DNA of 16,198 nucleotides from Deltaproteobacteria bacterium (GTDB lineage Bacteria; Myxococcota; B64-G9), in contig QMME01000053.1 in the NCBI GenBank assembly GCA_003647095.1, positions 1 through 16,198 of the forward strand, read 5' to 3'. Shown here in pieces: positions 7,337 through 15,860 of the stretch (position 1 is the first letter of the stretch; each line of letters opens with the position of its first letter). The notes beneath the pieces are model-generated. The model had not been told where the DNA came from, did not search any database, and saw only the letters and a list, made by a program, of their open reading frames with translations. A program made the translations under genes and the position numbers.

Positions 7337-8101
7337 ATGAAACAGCTGAGTAAGAGGATGGCTTGGCCCGCAGCACTGGTGCTGTTGCTGGCGGCTTCGG
7401 TGTCGGCCCAGCAACCAGCCGAGGACAAACCGGCAGAGACGGCCGCCCAGCCGGCCGGGGAAAAACCCGCCGCCCAGCCGGCTGCGGAACAGCCGGCAAC
7501 CTCGCCGGCCGGAAAACCCTCCGCCACGGCATCGGCGCCGGGCTACGAGCTTAAGCTGCGCAGCCTGGAGGAGCGGGTCAACGAGCTGAAAGAGAAGATA
7601 TTCCGCACCAAGGCCCGCATCATGCAGATGCAGGAAGTGGTGGTCAGCGGTTCCATCGGCGCCGGTTCCCGCATCGTGCTGGTGCACCGCAACGAGATGG
7701 GCGGAGCCTTCAAGCTGGTATCGGTGCAATACGCCCTCGATTCCCAGCCCATCTTCAAGAAGGTCGATGTCGACGGCGACCTCGACGGTATCGAGCAGAA
7801 AGAGATCTACAACGCCAACATCGTGCCCGGTAACCACAACATTGCCGTGCAGATGGTGTACCAGGGGCAGGGCTTCGGCTTCTTCTCCTACGTCAAGGGA
7901 TATCGCTTCAAGGTCAAGTCCAGCTACACCTTCACCGCCGAGGAAGGCAAGATAACTCGTATCGATATCGTGGGCTTCGAGCGTGGGGGCATCACCACCT
8001 CGCTGGAAGAGCGCCCGGCCGTACGTTACGACATCAAGATCGAAAAGCTTACTCCCGATAGGGCCAGGACTCTGCAACAGAAAACCGAGGAAGCTGGTTG
8101 A
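7337..8101 (+). CDS. Exported coiled-coil/beta-domain protein, gliding-cluster associated, function unknown
   Basis: A 254-residue protein. A signal peptide (MKQLSKRMAWPAALVLLLAASVSA, cleavage before QQPA) leads to an Ala/Pro/Lys-rich linker to about residue 68. A short coiled coil follows (about 72-105, LRSLEERVNELKEKIFRTKARI), then a mixed beta domain with a conserved-looking core (VPGNHNIAVQMVYQGQGFGFFSYVKGYRFKVKSS). I recall myxobacterial relatives beside TPR/Agl genes that are auto-annotated as dihydrolipoamide acetyltransferase. That name would come only from the Ala/Pro linker: there is no lipoyl or catalytic domain here. The ATG has a GGGAGG site just upstream; an earlier in-frame start would lose the signal peptide. 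Its stop TGA is followed at once by the next gene. Likely periplasmic, possibly a small envelope partner of the TPR proteins. Confidence 0.8.
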   Translation: MKQLSKRMAWPAALVLLLAASVSAQQPAEDKPAETAAQPAGEKPAAQPAAEQPATSPAGKPSATASAPGYELKLRSLEERVNELKEKIFRTKARIMQMQEVVVSGSIGAGSRIVLVHRNEMGGAFKLVSVQYALDSQPIFKKVDVDGDLDGIEQKEIYNANIVPGNHNIAVQMVYQGQGFGFFSYVKGYRFKVKSSYTFTAEEGKITRIDIVGFERGGITTSLEERPAVRYDIKIEKLTPDRARTLQQKTEEAG

Positions 8102-8136
8102 GGGTGTCCGGGTACGGAAACTGGAGAGGGGGAGCC

Positions 8137-10482
8137 TTGCTGGCGAAGCGGTTCCCGGTGCTGACCTTGCTGCTGGTTGCGCTGACGCTGCCGGCCCGGG
8201 CCGATCTGAGCGCAGACCTGGACCGGGCGGCCCGGCAACTGGACCTGCTGGAGAGCAAGGCCAGGTTGATCCGTTCCCAGTACGTGGACTACCGTGACGT
8301 GAAAAGCGAGTCCCGCCGCTTCGACAAGCGCCTGAACGACGGCCAGGCGCTGATGTTGCTGAAGGATTACGTGCGGGCCTCGATAATCTTCTACGACCTG
8401 GTCCAGAACGCCAGCAACAAGGACAGCGCCGCCTTTGCCGATGTGCTCTTCAACCTGGCGGAGTCGTTGTTCTTCAACAAGAACTACATAGACGCCCGCA
8501 ACTATTATCACCAGGTAATCGGTCACCGCTATGGTCGCCCCTATCGACGCCTGTCCCTGGTGCGGCTGATGCAGATTGCCCTGAACACCAACGAGTACGA
8601 CAAGGTCGACGAGGTGCACGCTCACCTGGTTCGCGAGGGAGGCTCCTCGCCGGAAGCCGAGTACCTGTGGGGCAAGACCCTCCTGCGGCGGAACCGGCTG
8701 GAGCAGGCAGCCCAGGCCTTTTCGTCCGTTGCCGCCGGGCAACCCAAGTTCTTCCAGGCCCGTTACCTGCTGGGGGTGGTGCTCATTCGCCAGGGACGGC
8801 TGGAAGACGCCCTGGCCCTGTACCAGTCGCTGGCCAGTGCCGCTGCCGAGAACGTCACCGAGCGGGAGGTTCGTGAACTGGCCAGCCTGGCCCGCGGGCG
8901 CATCCTGCACGACCTGGGACGGGCGGTTGAGGCCCTCGATGCCTACCAGTCCATCGAGCATACCTCCAAGTACTTCGACCAGGCCCTGCTGGAGGTGGCC
9001 TGGACGTACATCAACCGTGGTGAGCAGGCAAAAACCGAGGAAGCCCGGCGAGCCGATTTCACCGAGGCCCTGCGCACCCTGGAGATACTCGAGGTGTCCA
9101 CCCCCAATAGCCGGCTGGTGCCTCGTACCCAGCTTCTCAAGGGCCATCTGCTGGAAAAGATGGGACGCTTCCAGGATGCCGCCGCCATCTTTTCCAAGGT
9201 GGCCCGGGACTATGCCGGAGTGAAGAAGCAACTGGACGAGATCTTCACCGCCCACGACGATCCGGTGCGTTACTTCAACGAGGTGGCGGGCCGGCAGATG
9301 GACCAGTTCGACCTGGCCGCCTACGTGCCCCCGGTAGCGGTGCGCTGGATGAGCGCCGGCGACGAGATGGCCGCCGCCCTGGGGGTGATGAAGAACCTGC
9401 AGACGGGACGTCGCTTCATCAAGGAAGCCCGCAACCTGCTCAAGAAGCTTGACGGTCTGCTGGCCGGGGCCGACCGGGTGAACCTGTTTCCCGTTCTCAA
9501 GGAAGCAATCAAGCGCACCATGGAAGTGGAGAACGGCCGGATAATCCTCGAGCGCAATATTTCCGCCATCGAGGAACGCATCATCAACGAGCATCTTTCC
9601 GCCAACCAGCGCCGCCAGCTGGAGCAGGCGCGCCGGGAGCGCCTGCGGCTGGAGTCACTGGTCAACAAGTTGCCGGTTACCAAGAAGGCCTTCGATGAGC
9701 GGGAACAGAAGATCCGCGGTCGCATCGAACAGCTGGAGATTGCCGTCTACGAGTCGGGGGTGGCGCTCAAGGGAATCCGCGCCCAGCTGCGGGCCATGGA
9801 GGAATGGCTGGGGCGCAACCGCGCCAAGCTGGTCGGCCGCGAAGAGGCGGTGCAGGCCTTCCTGGCCGAAATCCGCGGTGGCTACCGCTCGGCCGATGCC
9901 CTGCAGGCCGAGCTGGATCAGCTCAAGCAGATGCTGGCCACTGAAAAGGCCCGGGCGGGGATGGACCGGGAGACACTGGGCGAGGAAGAACAACTCAAGA
10001 AGCGCTATACCGCGGCCCTGGAGCGCGAGCGGCAACTGGCCGAGCAGATCCATGCCCGCCTGGGTCCCGAGGGTACGGCTCAGGTGACCAGGATAAACGA
10101 CCTGCGCCTGCGTTCCGCCCGGTTGGGACGTGGAGTGAAGGTCTTGCGGGAGAAACTCGAGGAACGCATTGGCAAGAAGGCCGAGGAGATGAAAGCCAGC
10201 GCGGCACTCGAAGCCCGGCGCCTGGACCAGTTCGAGGAAGCCTTGAACAAGCTGTCCCGGGAATCGGAGAACCTGGCCGGCCAGGTGGCCTACCAGGCTC
10301 TGCGCGACGTGCGCGATCAGTTCTACCGGCTGGTGCTGGATGCCGAGGTGGGCCTGCTGGACGTGGCCTGGAGTCGCAAACACGACAAGACGAAGCGAAT
10401 CACCGAGCTGGGCAAGAAACTCGGCGACGAACGCAAGCGCTTGTACGAGGAATTCAAGAGTGTGCTGCAAGAGGTCAACTAG
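8137..10482 (+). CDS. Exported TPR protein with long C-terminal coiled coil
   Basis: A 781-residue protein. A signal peptide (MLAKRFPVLTLLLVALTLPARA before DLSAD) is followed by TPR-like helical pairs from about 45 to 375 (e.g. ASIIFYDLVQNASNKDSAAFADVLFN; AEYLWGKTLLRRNRLEQAAQAF). A long Lys/Arg/Glu-rich coiled coil covers about 440-730. The chosen start is a TTG directly after a strong GGAGAGGGGGAG site and gives an ideal signal peptide. A TTG at 8098 overlapping the previous stop, or a GTG at 8104, would add a polar extension and cannot be excluded. It would be periplasmic or envelope-bound. Organisation resembles periplasmic TPR components of Myxococcus gliding machinery (GltC-like), but I cannot assign an ortholog. 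It overlaps the next gene by 23 bases. Confidence 0.85.
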   Translation: MLAKRFPVLTLLLVALTLPARADLSADLDRAARQLDLLESKARLIRSQYVDYRDVKSESRRFDKRLNDGQALMLLKDYVRASIIFYDLVQNASNKDSAAFADVLFNLAESLFFNKNYIDARNYYHQVIGHRYGRPYRRLSLVRLMQIALNTNEYDKVDEVHAHLVREGGSSPEAEYLWGKTLLRRNRLEQAAQAFSSVAAGQPKFFQARYLLGVVLIRQGRLEDALALYQSLASAAAENVTEREVRELASLARGRILHDLGRAVEALDAYQSIEHTSKYFDQALLEVAWTYINRGEQAKTEEARRADFTEALRTLEILEVSTPNSRLVPRTQLLKGHLLEKMGRFQDAAAIFSKVARDYAGVKKQLDEIFTAHDDPVRYFNEVAGRQMDQFDLAAYVPPVAVRWMSAGDEMAAALGVMKNLQTGRRFIKEARNLLKKLDGLLAGADRVNLFPVLKEAIKRTMEVENGRIILERNISAIEERIINEHLSANQRRQLEQARRERLRLESLVNKLPVTKKAFDEREQKIRGRIEQLEIAVYESGVALKGIRAQLRAMEEWLGRNRAKLVGREEAVQAFLAEIRGGYRSADALQAELDQLKQMLATEKARAGMDRETLGEEEQLKKRYTAALERERQLAEQIHARLGPEGTAQVTRINDLRLRSARLGRGVKVLREKLEERIGKKAEEMKASAALEARRLDQFEEALNKLSRESENLAGQVAYQALRDVRDQFYRLVLDAEVGLLDVAWSRKHDKTKRITELGKKLGDERKRLYEEFKSVLQEVN

Positions 10483-13400
10483 GTTTCACTGCGGCTACTG
10501 GTGGCCGATCCTCCTGGCAATGTTCCTGGTTGCCGGTGCGTCGTCCTTGCGGGCGCAAGAGCAGGCGCCGGCCAACGAGACGACCCCGCCCGAGGCCGCG
10601 GCGGACGAACCGCCTGCCGGGGAGAAAACGGCAGACGTCGACAGCGGAGCTGCCACGGCCGGCGAAAAGGCGGCCGGAGCGGCAGACGCCGTCGATCCCG
10701 AACAGGCTCGAGAACTGGACGAGATGCTGGCGGTACTGCAGCAGTTCAACGAGGAGACCAGGCAGTACAAGCAGGAAGTGCAGCAGGTTGTGCGTACCCG
10801 CTACCAGGAGCGCAAGCAGGCGGTGGTCGGATCGTACGACCGGGCCATCAGCGACCTGGAGCGGGAAGAAAACCGGCTACGCCTGGAAGCCATCAAGGTG
10901 TTCGAGGATTTCCTGGCTCGCTATCCCGATTCGCCCGGCTACACCCCGGGTGCCCTGTGGCGCCTGGCCGAACTGTACTACGAAAAGGCGGAGGTCGATT
11001 TCTCGGCCGCGGAGGATGCCTACGAGAAGGAATTGAACGCCTACAACAACGGCGAGAGCAAACAAGAACCGATACCGCCCGAACGCCACTTCGAGCGTAC
11101 CGTGGCCTTGCTGCAGAGGTTGACCCGCGATTTTCCCAGCTATCGCCTGATCGACGGTGCCTATTACCTGCTGGCTTATTGCCTGCAGGAACAGGGCGAG
11201 TCCGAGCAGGCCCAGCAGTCCTACCTGGAACTGGTGCAACGTTTTCCCAAGAGCAAGCTGATGCCCGAGGTGTGGACCCGCCTGGGTGAATCATACTTCG
11301 AGGATCCCGACAAGCTGGACAAGGCCATCGAGGCCTACAGCAAGGTCCTCGAGTATCCCGACTCGGCCATGTACGACAAGGCGCTGTACAAGCTGGCCTG
11401 GACCTACTACAAGGTCGACGATTACCCCCATGCCGTGGATCGCTTCGACCAGCTCATCGTCTGGGCCGACAAGGGCCAGGCGGACGGCGAGGCCGGCGGC
11501 AAGCCCAGCGCTGGCCGCAGCGAGTTGCGCAAGGAAGCCCTGCAGTACCTGGCCATCTGCTTCGCCGAGGAAGAATGGCCGGGTTCGGGAGTCGACAACG
11601 CCCGGCAGTTCTTCCAGCGGTTGGGCGGTCGTGACTACCAGGGCGAGTTCTTCAAGAAGCTGGGGGAGGTATACTACATCAACGGCTCCTTCGAGAAATC
11701 CATTGCCGCCTACCAGGAGGCCATCCGCAAGCATCCCCTGGACAAGGATAACCCCCGGCTGATGTCCACCATCGTCGAGGCCTACTACCGCCTGCGCCAG
11801 CCGGACGAGGCAGCCAAGGTGCAGGAGCAGATGATCAAGGCCTTCGGCCCCGGTTCGGCCTGGCGCAAGGCCAACCAGGATGAACCGGAGGCCATCTCCA
11901 ATGCCGACAAGCTGGCCAAGCAGGCCCTGTACACTGCAGCGGTGCGGCACCATACCCTGGCCCAGCGGCTCAAGAAAGAGGGCGAGGTCGAGCAGGCCCG
12001 GGCCGAGTACGCCCGGGCGGCGGAAGTCTACGCCGACTACCTGTCGCGGTTTTCCGACTCCCGCGACGCCTACAAGCTCACCTTCTACCTGGCCGAGTGT
12101 TACTACTACTCGCTCGATTTCGAAAAGGCGGCGCAAACCTATTCCTGGGTGCGTGACAGTACCGTCAGCAAGGAGTTTCTGGCCGATGCCGCCAACTCGG
12201 TGGTGCTCAGCTACGAAAACATCGCCAAGCAGGCCGAGAGCGAGGGCCGGCTGGAGAAGCTGCAGGTCTATACCTCCAAGACCCGCCCGGCCGAGCTGGA
12301 GATCAAGCCCCGGCCCATCCCCCCGGTACGCCAGAAGCTCATCGCCGCCTGCCTGGCCTATGCAGAGAAGCTGCCCCAGGACGAGCAGAGCGGCAACATG
12401 ATGTTCCGGGCCGGCCAGATCTACTATGCCTACGATCACTTCGAGGAGGCCAGGAAGCTGTTCAGCCAGATCGTGGCCACCACCAGCAAGGACGAACTGG
12501 TCACCAGCTCCATCAACCTGACCATCGAGAGTTACCTGGTAACCAAGGACTGGGAGCAGGTGGAGATCTGGAGCCGCAAGCTGGCCATGCTCTCGCGTGA
12601 TCCCCTGCAGAAGAAGACCCTGCGTCAATTCGAGTTGGGAGCGCGCTTCAACCGGGCCACTGCCCTGATGCAGGAAGGCAAGAAACTGATCGACGAGGGC
12701 AACAAGGAGGTGGCCCGCCAGAAGCTGGACCAGGCGGCGATTGCCTTCACCAAGCTGGTCGACGAGGACCCCCGGGGAAAGAGTTCCGACAAGGCGCTGA
12801 ACAACGCCGCCCTGTGCTATACCTGGTCCAGCCGGCCCCGCTCGGCCGGCAAGATCTACGAGCGTATCGTTCGCGAGTATCCCAGCAGCGAATTCGCCGA
12901 CCGGGCCCTGTTTCTCATGGCCGGCAGCGCCGAAGCCGCCTATGACTTCGAGAAGGCCATTGCCAACTACCTCAAGCTGGTGGATCGCTATCCCGATTCC
13001 CAGCTGCGGGCCGATGCCCTCTACAACGCCGCCGTGGCCCTGGAAGGCGACCAGCAATACCGCAAGGCCGCGCAACAGTACGAGCGCTATGCCCGACTCT
13101 TTCCCGACCGGCCCGATGCCGCCGACAACTTCTTCCGGGCCGGCCTGATGATGGAAAAATGCCAGGACTGGCGCCAGGTCATTGCCGTGTATACCCGCTT
13201 CCAGCGCCGTTACCGGCGGACCCGCGAGCAGTACCAGCGCCTGGTCGAGGCCCAGGGCAAGATCGCCCAGGCCTGGGACGAACTGGGAGACTGGCGTCGC
13301 GCCAGCAAGGCCTATGTCGCCACCATCGACAAGTACCGCAAGCTGAAGCTGCCCGCCGGCGGTCCCGGGGCCGAGGCCGCCGCCCGGGCCCAGTTCCGCC

Positions 13401-13912
13401 TGGCGGAGTCGGCACTCAAGAGCTACGAGAGGATCACTTTCGAGGTCTCGCCGCGCAAGCTCAAGAAGACGCTGGTGATCAAGGCCGAGTCTCTCAAGAA
13501 GATGGAAAGGCGCTACCAGGCGGTGTTTGCCTACAAGCGCGTGCAGTGGACCCTGGCCGCATACTACCGGCTGGGCTACCTGTACCAGAACTTCGCCGAT
13601 GTCCTGGTCGACTCGCCCTGTCCCAAGGGCCTGAACGAGGAAGAGTGCGACATCTACAAGGGCAAGCTGGAGGAACTGGCCGAGGCGCCCATCAAGAAGG
13701 CGGTGGCCGCGTACCAGGTGACAATGGACAAGTCCAGGGAATTCAAGGTGGTGAACAAGTGGACGGATCTGGCTTATGCCAGCCTGAACCGCTACGAACC
13801 CCTCAAGTACCCCTTGCAGAAAAAGCCACTGGAAAGACTGGTGCTGGACCGGCTGGCCCCCCTGCCATTGCTGCAGGCCGCCCAGGTGGGTATCAAGCCG
13901 GCGGGCAAGTGA
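10460..13912 (+). CDS. Large exported TPR protein (PglI/Agl-Glt-like)
   Basis: A 1150-residue protein. The N-terminus (CCKRSTRFHCGYWWPILLAMF then LVAGASSLRA before QEQA) looks like a signal peptide, so I place the start at GTG 10460, which has GAGGAA upstream and lies inside the previous gene. The ATG at 10520 would cut the signal sequence in half. An Ala/Glu/Pro linker and a coiled-coil region (about 85-145) precede TPR-type repeats through most of the protein: DFLARYPDSPGYTPGALWRLAELYY, SYLELVQRFPKSKLMPEVWTRLGE and YLKLVDRYPDSQLRADALYNAAV are clear units of the Tol-Pal/YbgF-like kind. Large periplasmic TPR proteins of this style occur in Myxococcus gliding clusters (PglI, AgmK). The role is presumably scaffold; which proteins it binds is unknown. 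Confidence 0.88.
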   Translation: MCCKRSTRFHCGYWWPILLAMFLVAGASSLRAQEQAPANETTPPEAAADEPPAGEKTADVDSGAATAGEKAAGAADAVDPEQARELDEMLAVLQQFNEETRQYKQEVQQVVRTRYQERKQAVVGSYDRAISDLEREENRLRLEAIKVFEDFLARYPDSPGYTPGALWRLAELYYEKAEVDFSAAEDAYEKELNAYNNGESKQEPIPPERHFERTVALLQRLTRDFPSYRLIDGAYYLLAYCLQEQGESEQAQQSYLELVQRFPKSKLMPEVWTRLGESYFEDPDKLDKAIEAYSKVLEYPDSAMYDKALYKLAWTYYKVDDYPHAVDRFDQLIVWADKGQADGEAGGKPSAGRSELRKEALQYLAICFAEEEWPGSGVDNARQFFQRLGGRDYQGEFFKKLGEVYYINGSFEKSIAAYQEAIRKHPLDKDNPRLMSTIVEAYYRLRQPDEAAKVQEQMIKAFGPGSAWRKANQDEPEAISNADKLAKQALYTAAVRHHTLAQRLKKEGEVEQARAEYARAAEVYADYLSRFSDSRDAYKLTFYLAECYYYSLDFEKAAQTYSWVRDSTVSKEFLADAANSVVLSYENIAKQAESEGRLEKLQVYTSKTRPAELEIKPRPIPPVRQKLIAACLAYAEKLPQDEQSGNMMFRAGQIYYAYDHFEEARKLFSQIVATTSKDELVTSSINLTIESYLVTKDWEQVEIWSRKLAMLSRDPLQKKTLRQFELGARFNRATALMQEGKKLIDEGNKEVARQKLDQAAIAFTKLVDEDPRGKSSDKALNNAALCYTWSSRPRSAGKIYERIVREYPSSEFADRALFLMAGSAEAAYDFEKAIANYLKLVDRYPDSQLRADALYNAAVALEGDQQYRKAAQQYERYARLFPDRPDAADNFFRAGLMMEKCQDWRQVIAVYTRFQRRYRRTREQYQRLVEAQGKIAQAWDELGDWRRASKAYVATIDKYRKLKLPAGGPGAEAAARAQFRLAESALKSYERITFEVSPRKLKKTLVIKAESLKKMERRYQAVFAYKRVQWTLAAYYRLGYLYQNFADVLVDSPCPKGLNEEECDIYKGKLEELAEAPIKKAVAAYQVTMDKSREFKVVNKWTDLAYASLNRYEPLKYPLQKKPLERLVLDRLAPLPLLQAAQVGIKPAGK

Positions 13913-13921
13913 GGAACCGGG

Positions 13922-15547
13922 ATGCGGCGTAAATGGCTCACCTTGGCGTTGTTGCCCGGCCTGGCACTGCTGGCCGGCGGCGGTGGCTGTGCCTCGGGGC
14001 CGGAGCCGGTGGCCGAGAGCAAGCCCGACGAACAACCTGCCGCCGAGCAGCAGGAACAGATCGCTACTCCCCTGACGGAAGAGGACAAGCCGGTAGTGGC
14101 CGCGGCACCTGCACCCGCCCAGGAGGAAAAAGGCAAACAACAATCGGCTGCGCCGCCGCAGCCGGCGGCACTCGACGAACAGACTTCCGGCCTGCTGGCC
14201 ACGGCGGCCGAGACCGCCGCCAGCGACCCGCAACGGGCCATGAGCCTGATCGACCAGGCCATATCCAGCCAGGCCAGGTGCGCACCCTGCTATTACGACA
14301 AGGCGGTGTTGCTGGAAAGAACGGGTCAACTGCGCCAGGCCGAGGCCGCCTATCGCCAGGCGCTGGCCATCAACCCCAGCCACGCCGAGTCGGTGATCAA
14401 CCTGTCACGGCTGTTGCTGCGCACGGGCCGAACCCGGGCCGCCCTGCAGGCCGTTTCGGCGGCGGTGCGGGTCTCGCCGCGCGACCTGGCCCTGCGCAAC
14501 CACCTCAGCGACGTGTTGCTGCAAATGGGTCGCCTGGAGCAGGCCGCCGAGCAGGCCAAGGGGGTGCTGGCGGTCGACGAACGCAATACCGACGCCATGC
14601 TCAACCTGTCCCGGGCCTACCACCTGTGGGGCAAGCTGGAACTGGCGGAGAGGATCCTGCTCAAGGCCAAGGAAATCGACGAGAGCGACGCCCGGATCTT
14701 CAACCGCCTGGGATTCGTCTACCTGGACATGGACAACACCTCGGCCGCCATTGCCGCCTTCAAGAAGGCCGTCGAACTCGACGGCAGCCTGGCCGAGGCC
14801 CGTAACAACCTGGGAGTGCTCTATGCCCGGGCCCACGACTACCAGGCGGCCGCCGAGCAGTTTCGCCAGGCGGTAGCGCAGGATGCCGGTTTTCTGGCGG
14901 CCCTGCTGAACCTGGGCAATGCCTTGCGGGGGGCGGGCCGGTTCAAGGACGCCGAGCAGGCCTACCTGCAGGTGCTCCAGCGCCAGGCCAACCAGCCCGA
15001 GGCGCTGTTCAACCTGGGCCTGCTCTATCTCGATGACGAGGTACCGGGACTGGACAAGATCAAGCGCTACCAGGCCGCGGTGAAGTACCTGGAGTCTTTC
15101 TCGCGCACCGGCCAGTCGCACCCCAAGCTGGCCGAGTATCTCAAGGAGGCTCGCAAGAAGCACGAGCGCGCCGTCAAGGCCGAGCAGCGGCGGCGCAAGC
15201 GCGAGGAGGAAAAGAAACGCCGCGAGGCCGAGCGCAAGCGCCGGGAAGAAGAAAAACGACGCCAGGCGGAGCTGGAGAAGAAGCGCCTGGAAGAAAAGAG
15301 GCGCCAGGAAGAGCTCGAACGCCGGCGCCGGGAGGCCGAGGGAGTCGGCGGTGGCAAGCTGGGCGGCGGCAAGGACGAGGAGCTGGCACCGGGCGGCAAG
15401 CTGGGCGGTGGCAAGGACGACGAACCGGCACCGGGCGGCAAGCTGGGCGGTGGCAAGGACGACGAACCGGCACCGGGCGGCAAGCTGGGCGGCGGTAAGG
15501 ACGAGGAACCGGTTCCCGGCGGCAAGCTGGGAGGCGATGAGAAATAA
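13922..15547 (+). CDS. TPR lipoprotein-like protein with charged coiled coil and Gly/Lys repeat tail (AglT/GltE-like)
   Basis: A 541-residue protein. The export signal MRRKWLTLALLPGLALLAGG leads to Cys23. The residues before the cysteine are GGG rather than a textbook lipobox Leu-x-Gly, so lipidation is likely but not certain. A Pro/Glu/Lys linker reaches about residue 82. Consecutive canonical TPRs cover about 85-390 (e.g. AEAAYRQALAINPSHAESVINLSRLL; AIAAFKKAVELDGSLAEARNNLGVLY). A highly charged Lys/Arg/Glu helix covers about 400-475, then four 14-residue repeats PGGKLGGGKDDEPA cover 478-541. GAGGAA sits before the ATG, nine bases after the previous stop. TPR lipoproteins of this kind (AglT/GltE) are part of M. 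xanthus gliding machinery at the outer membrane. The repeat tail seems specific to this protein. Confidence 0.87.
   Translation: MRRKWLTLALLPGLALLAGGGGCASGPEPVAESKPDEQPAAEQQEQIATPLTEEDKPVVAAAPAPAQEEKGKQQSAAPPQPAALDEQTSGLLATAAETAASDPQRAMSLIDQAISSQARCAPCYYDKAVLLERTGQLRQAEAAYRQALAINPSHAESVINLSRLLLRTGRTRAALQAVSAAVRVSPRDLALRNHLSDVLLQMGRLEQAAEQAKGVLAVDERNTDAMLNLSRAYHLWGKLELAERILLKAKEIDESDARIFNRLGFVYLDMDNTSAAIAAFKKAVELDGSLAEARNNLGVLYARAHDYQAAAEQFRQAVAQDAGFLAALLNLGNALRGAGRFKDAEQAYLQVLQRQANQPEALFNLGLLYLDDEVPGLDKIKRYQAAVKYLESFSRTGQSHPKLAEYLKEARKKHERAVKAEQRRRKREEEKKRREAERKRREEEKRRQAELEKKRLEEKRRQEELERRRREAEGVGGGKLGGGKDEELAPGGKLGGGKDDEPAPGGKLGGGKDDEPAPGGKLGGGKDEEPVPGGKLGGDEK
15353..15532 (+). repeat. 42-bp in-frame tandem repeat (4.3 units)
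   Basis: Units begin at 15353, 15395, 15437, 15479 and 15521 (partial), each starting GGCAAGCTGGGCGG and coding GKLGGGKD(D/E)E(P/L)APG with minor changes. Units two and three are nearly identical at the DNA level, which points to recent expansion by slippage. The length is a multiple of three, so copy number can vary without a frameshift. Confidence 0.95.
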
Positions 15548-15590
15548 CCGTCGACTCGGCTGGTGAAACCTTGACCGGCAGGCGGTTATT
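15543..15590 (+). promoter_or_regulatory. Inverted repeat spanning the TPR gene stop and the next promoter
   Basis: AATAACCG (15543-15550, containing the TAA stop) is perfectly complementary to CGGTTATT (15583-15590). An inner stem GCTGGT/ACCGGC with one G-U pair can form between them. No T tract follows, so a classical terminator is unlikely. It could shape read-through from the TPR operon or hide the overlapping -35 region. Confidence 0.45.
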
Positions 15591-15599
15591 ACGTATAAA
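15571..15599 (+). promoter_or_regulatory. Strong sigma-70-type promoter just before the 83-residue gene
   Basis: TTGACC (15571-15576) and TATAAA (15594-15599) each match five of six bases at the optimal 17-base spacing. Transcription would begin around 15606, only a few bases before the ATG at 15609. The AAAGGAG ribosome site (15597-15603) would then lie upstream of the message. The site would serve only read-through transcripts, while transcripts from this promoter would be nearly leaderless for the small gene and normal for the following channel gene. Confidence 0.55.
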
Positions 15600-15608
15600 G
15601 GAGCGGTT

Positions 15609-15860
15609 ATGAAACGGAAATGCTCCTGGCCGTGGGTGGTGGCAATTGGCTTGCTGGCCTGTGTTCTGCCGGCGGCGGCCAAGGGCAAGAAGAAGGTCAA
15701 GCAGGTGGTGATCAAGGAAGTCACCCGCGTGGAAGGCAAGATCCAGAAGCCCGAAGTATGGTACCTGCTGCCCAGGTCCAACCTGAACTTCGAGGGATTC
15801 AAGCTGGAAAAGAAACTGGTACCCAAGATCGAGCAGACCGCCAAGAAAGAGCCGTTCTGA
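15609..15860 (+). CDS. Small exported protein of TolQR-type clusters, function unknown
   Basis: An 83-residue protein. Its signal peptide (MKRKCSWPWVVAIGLLACVLPAAA before KGKK) is followed by a basic segment (GKKKVKQ). A conserved-looking core follows (VEGKIQKPEVWYLLPRSNL, then NFEGFKLEKKLVPKIEQTAKKEPF). I recall similar small proteins next to TolQ/ExbB-like genes in deltaproteobacteria, with the IQKPE...YLL.RSNLNF...KEPF pattern, but no function is known to me. There is a strong AAAGGAG site and ATG; the mature protein would be only about 59 residues in the periplasm. Position between the TPR lipoprotein gene and the channel gene suggests a small accessory part of the same complex. Confidence 0.82.
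   Translation: MKRKCSWPWVVAIGLLACVLPAAAKGKKKVKQVVIKEVTRVEGKIQKPEVWYLLPRSNLNFEGFKLEKKLVPKIEQTAKKEPF

Noticed and set aside
7337..8101. Dihydrolipoamide acetyltransferase
   Set aside because: Only the Ala/Pro-rich linker resembles that enzyme; there is no lipoyl or catalytic domain, and a signal peptide is present.
11291..14383. About 1030-codon open frame on the minus strand opposite the TPR genes
   Set aside because: The product is Leu/Gly/Val-rich without domains, crosses two real plus-strand genes and their junction, and has no ribosome site that I could support.
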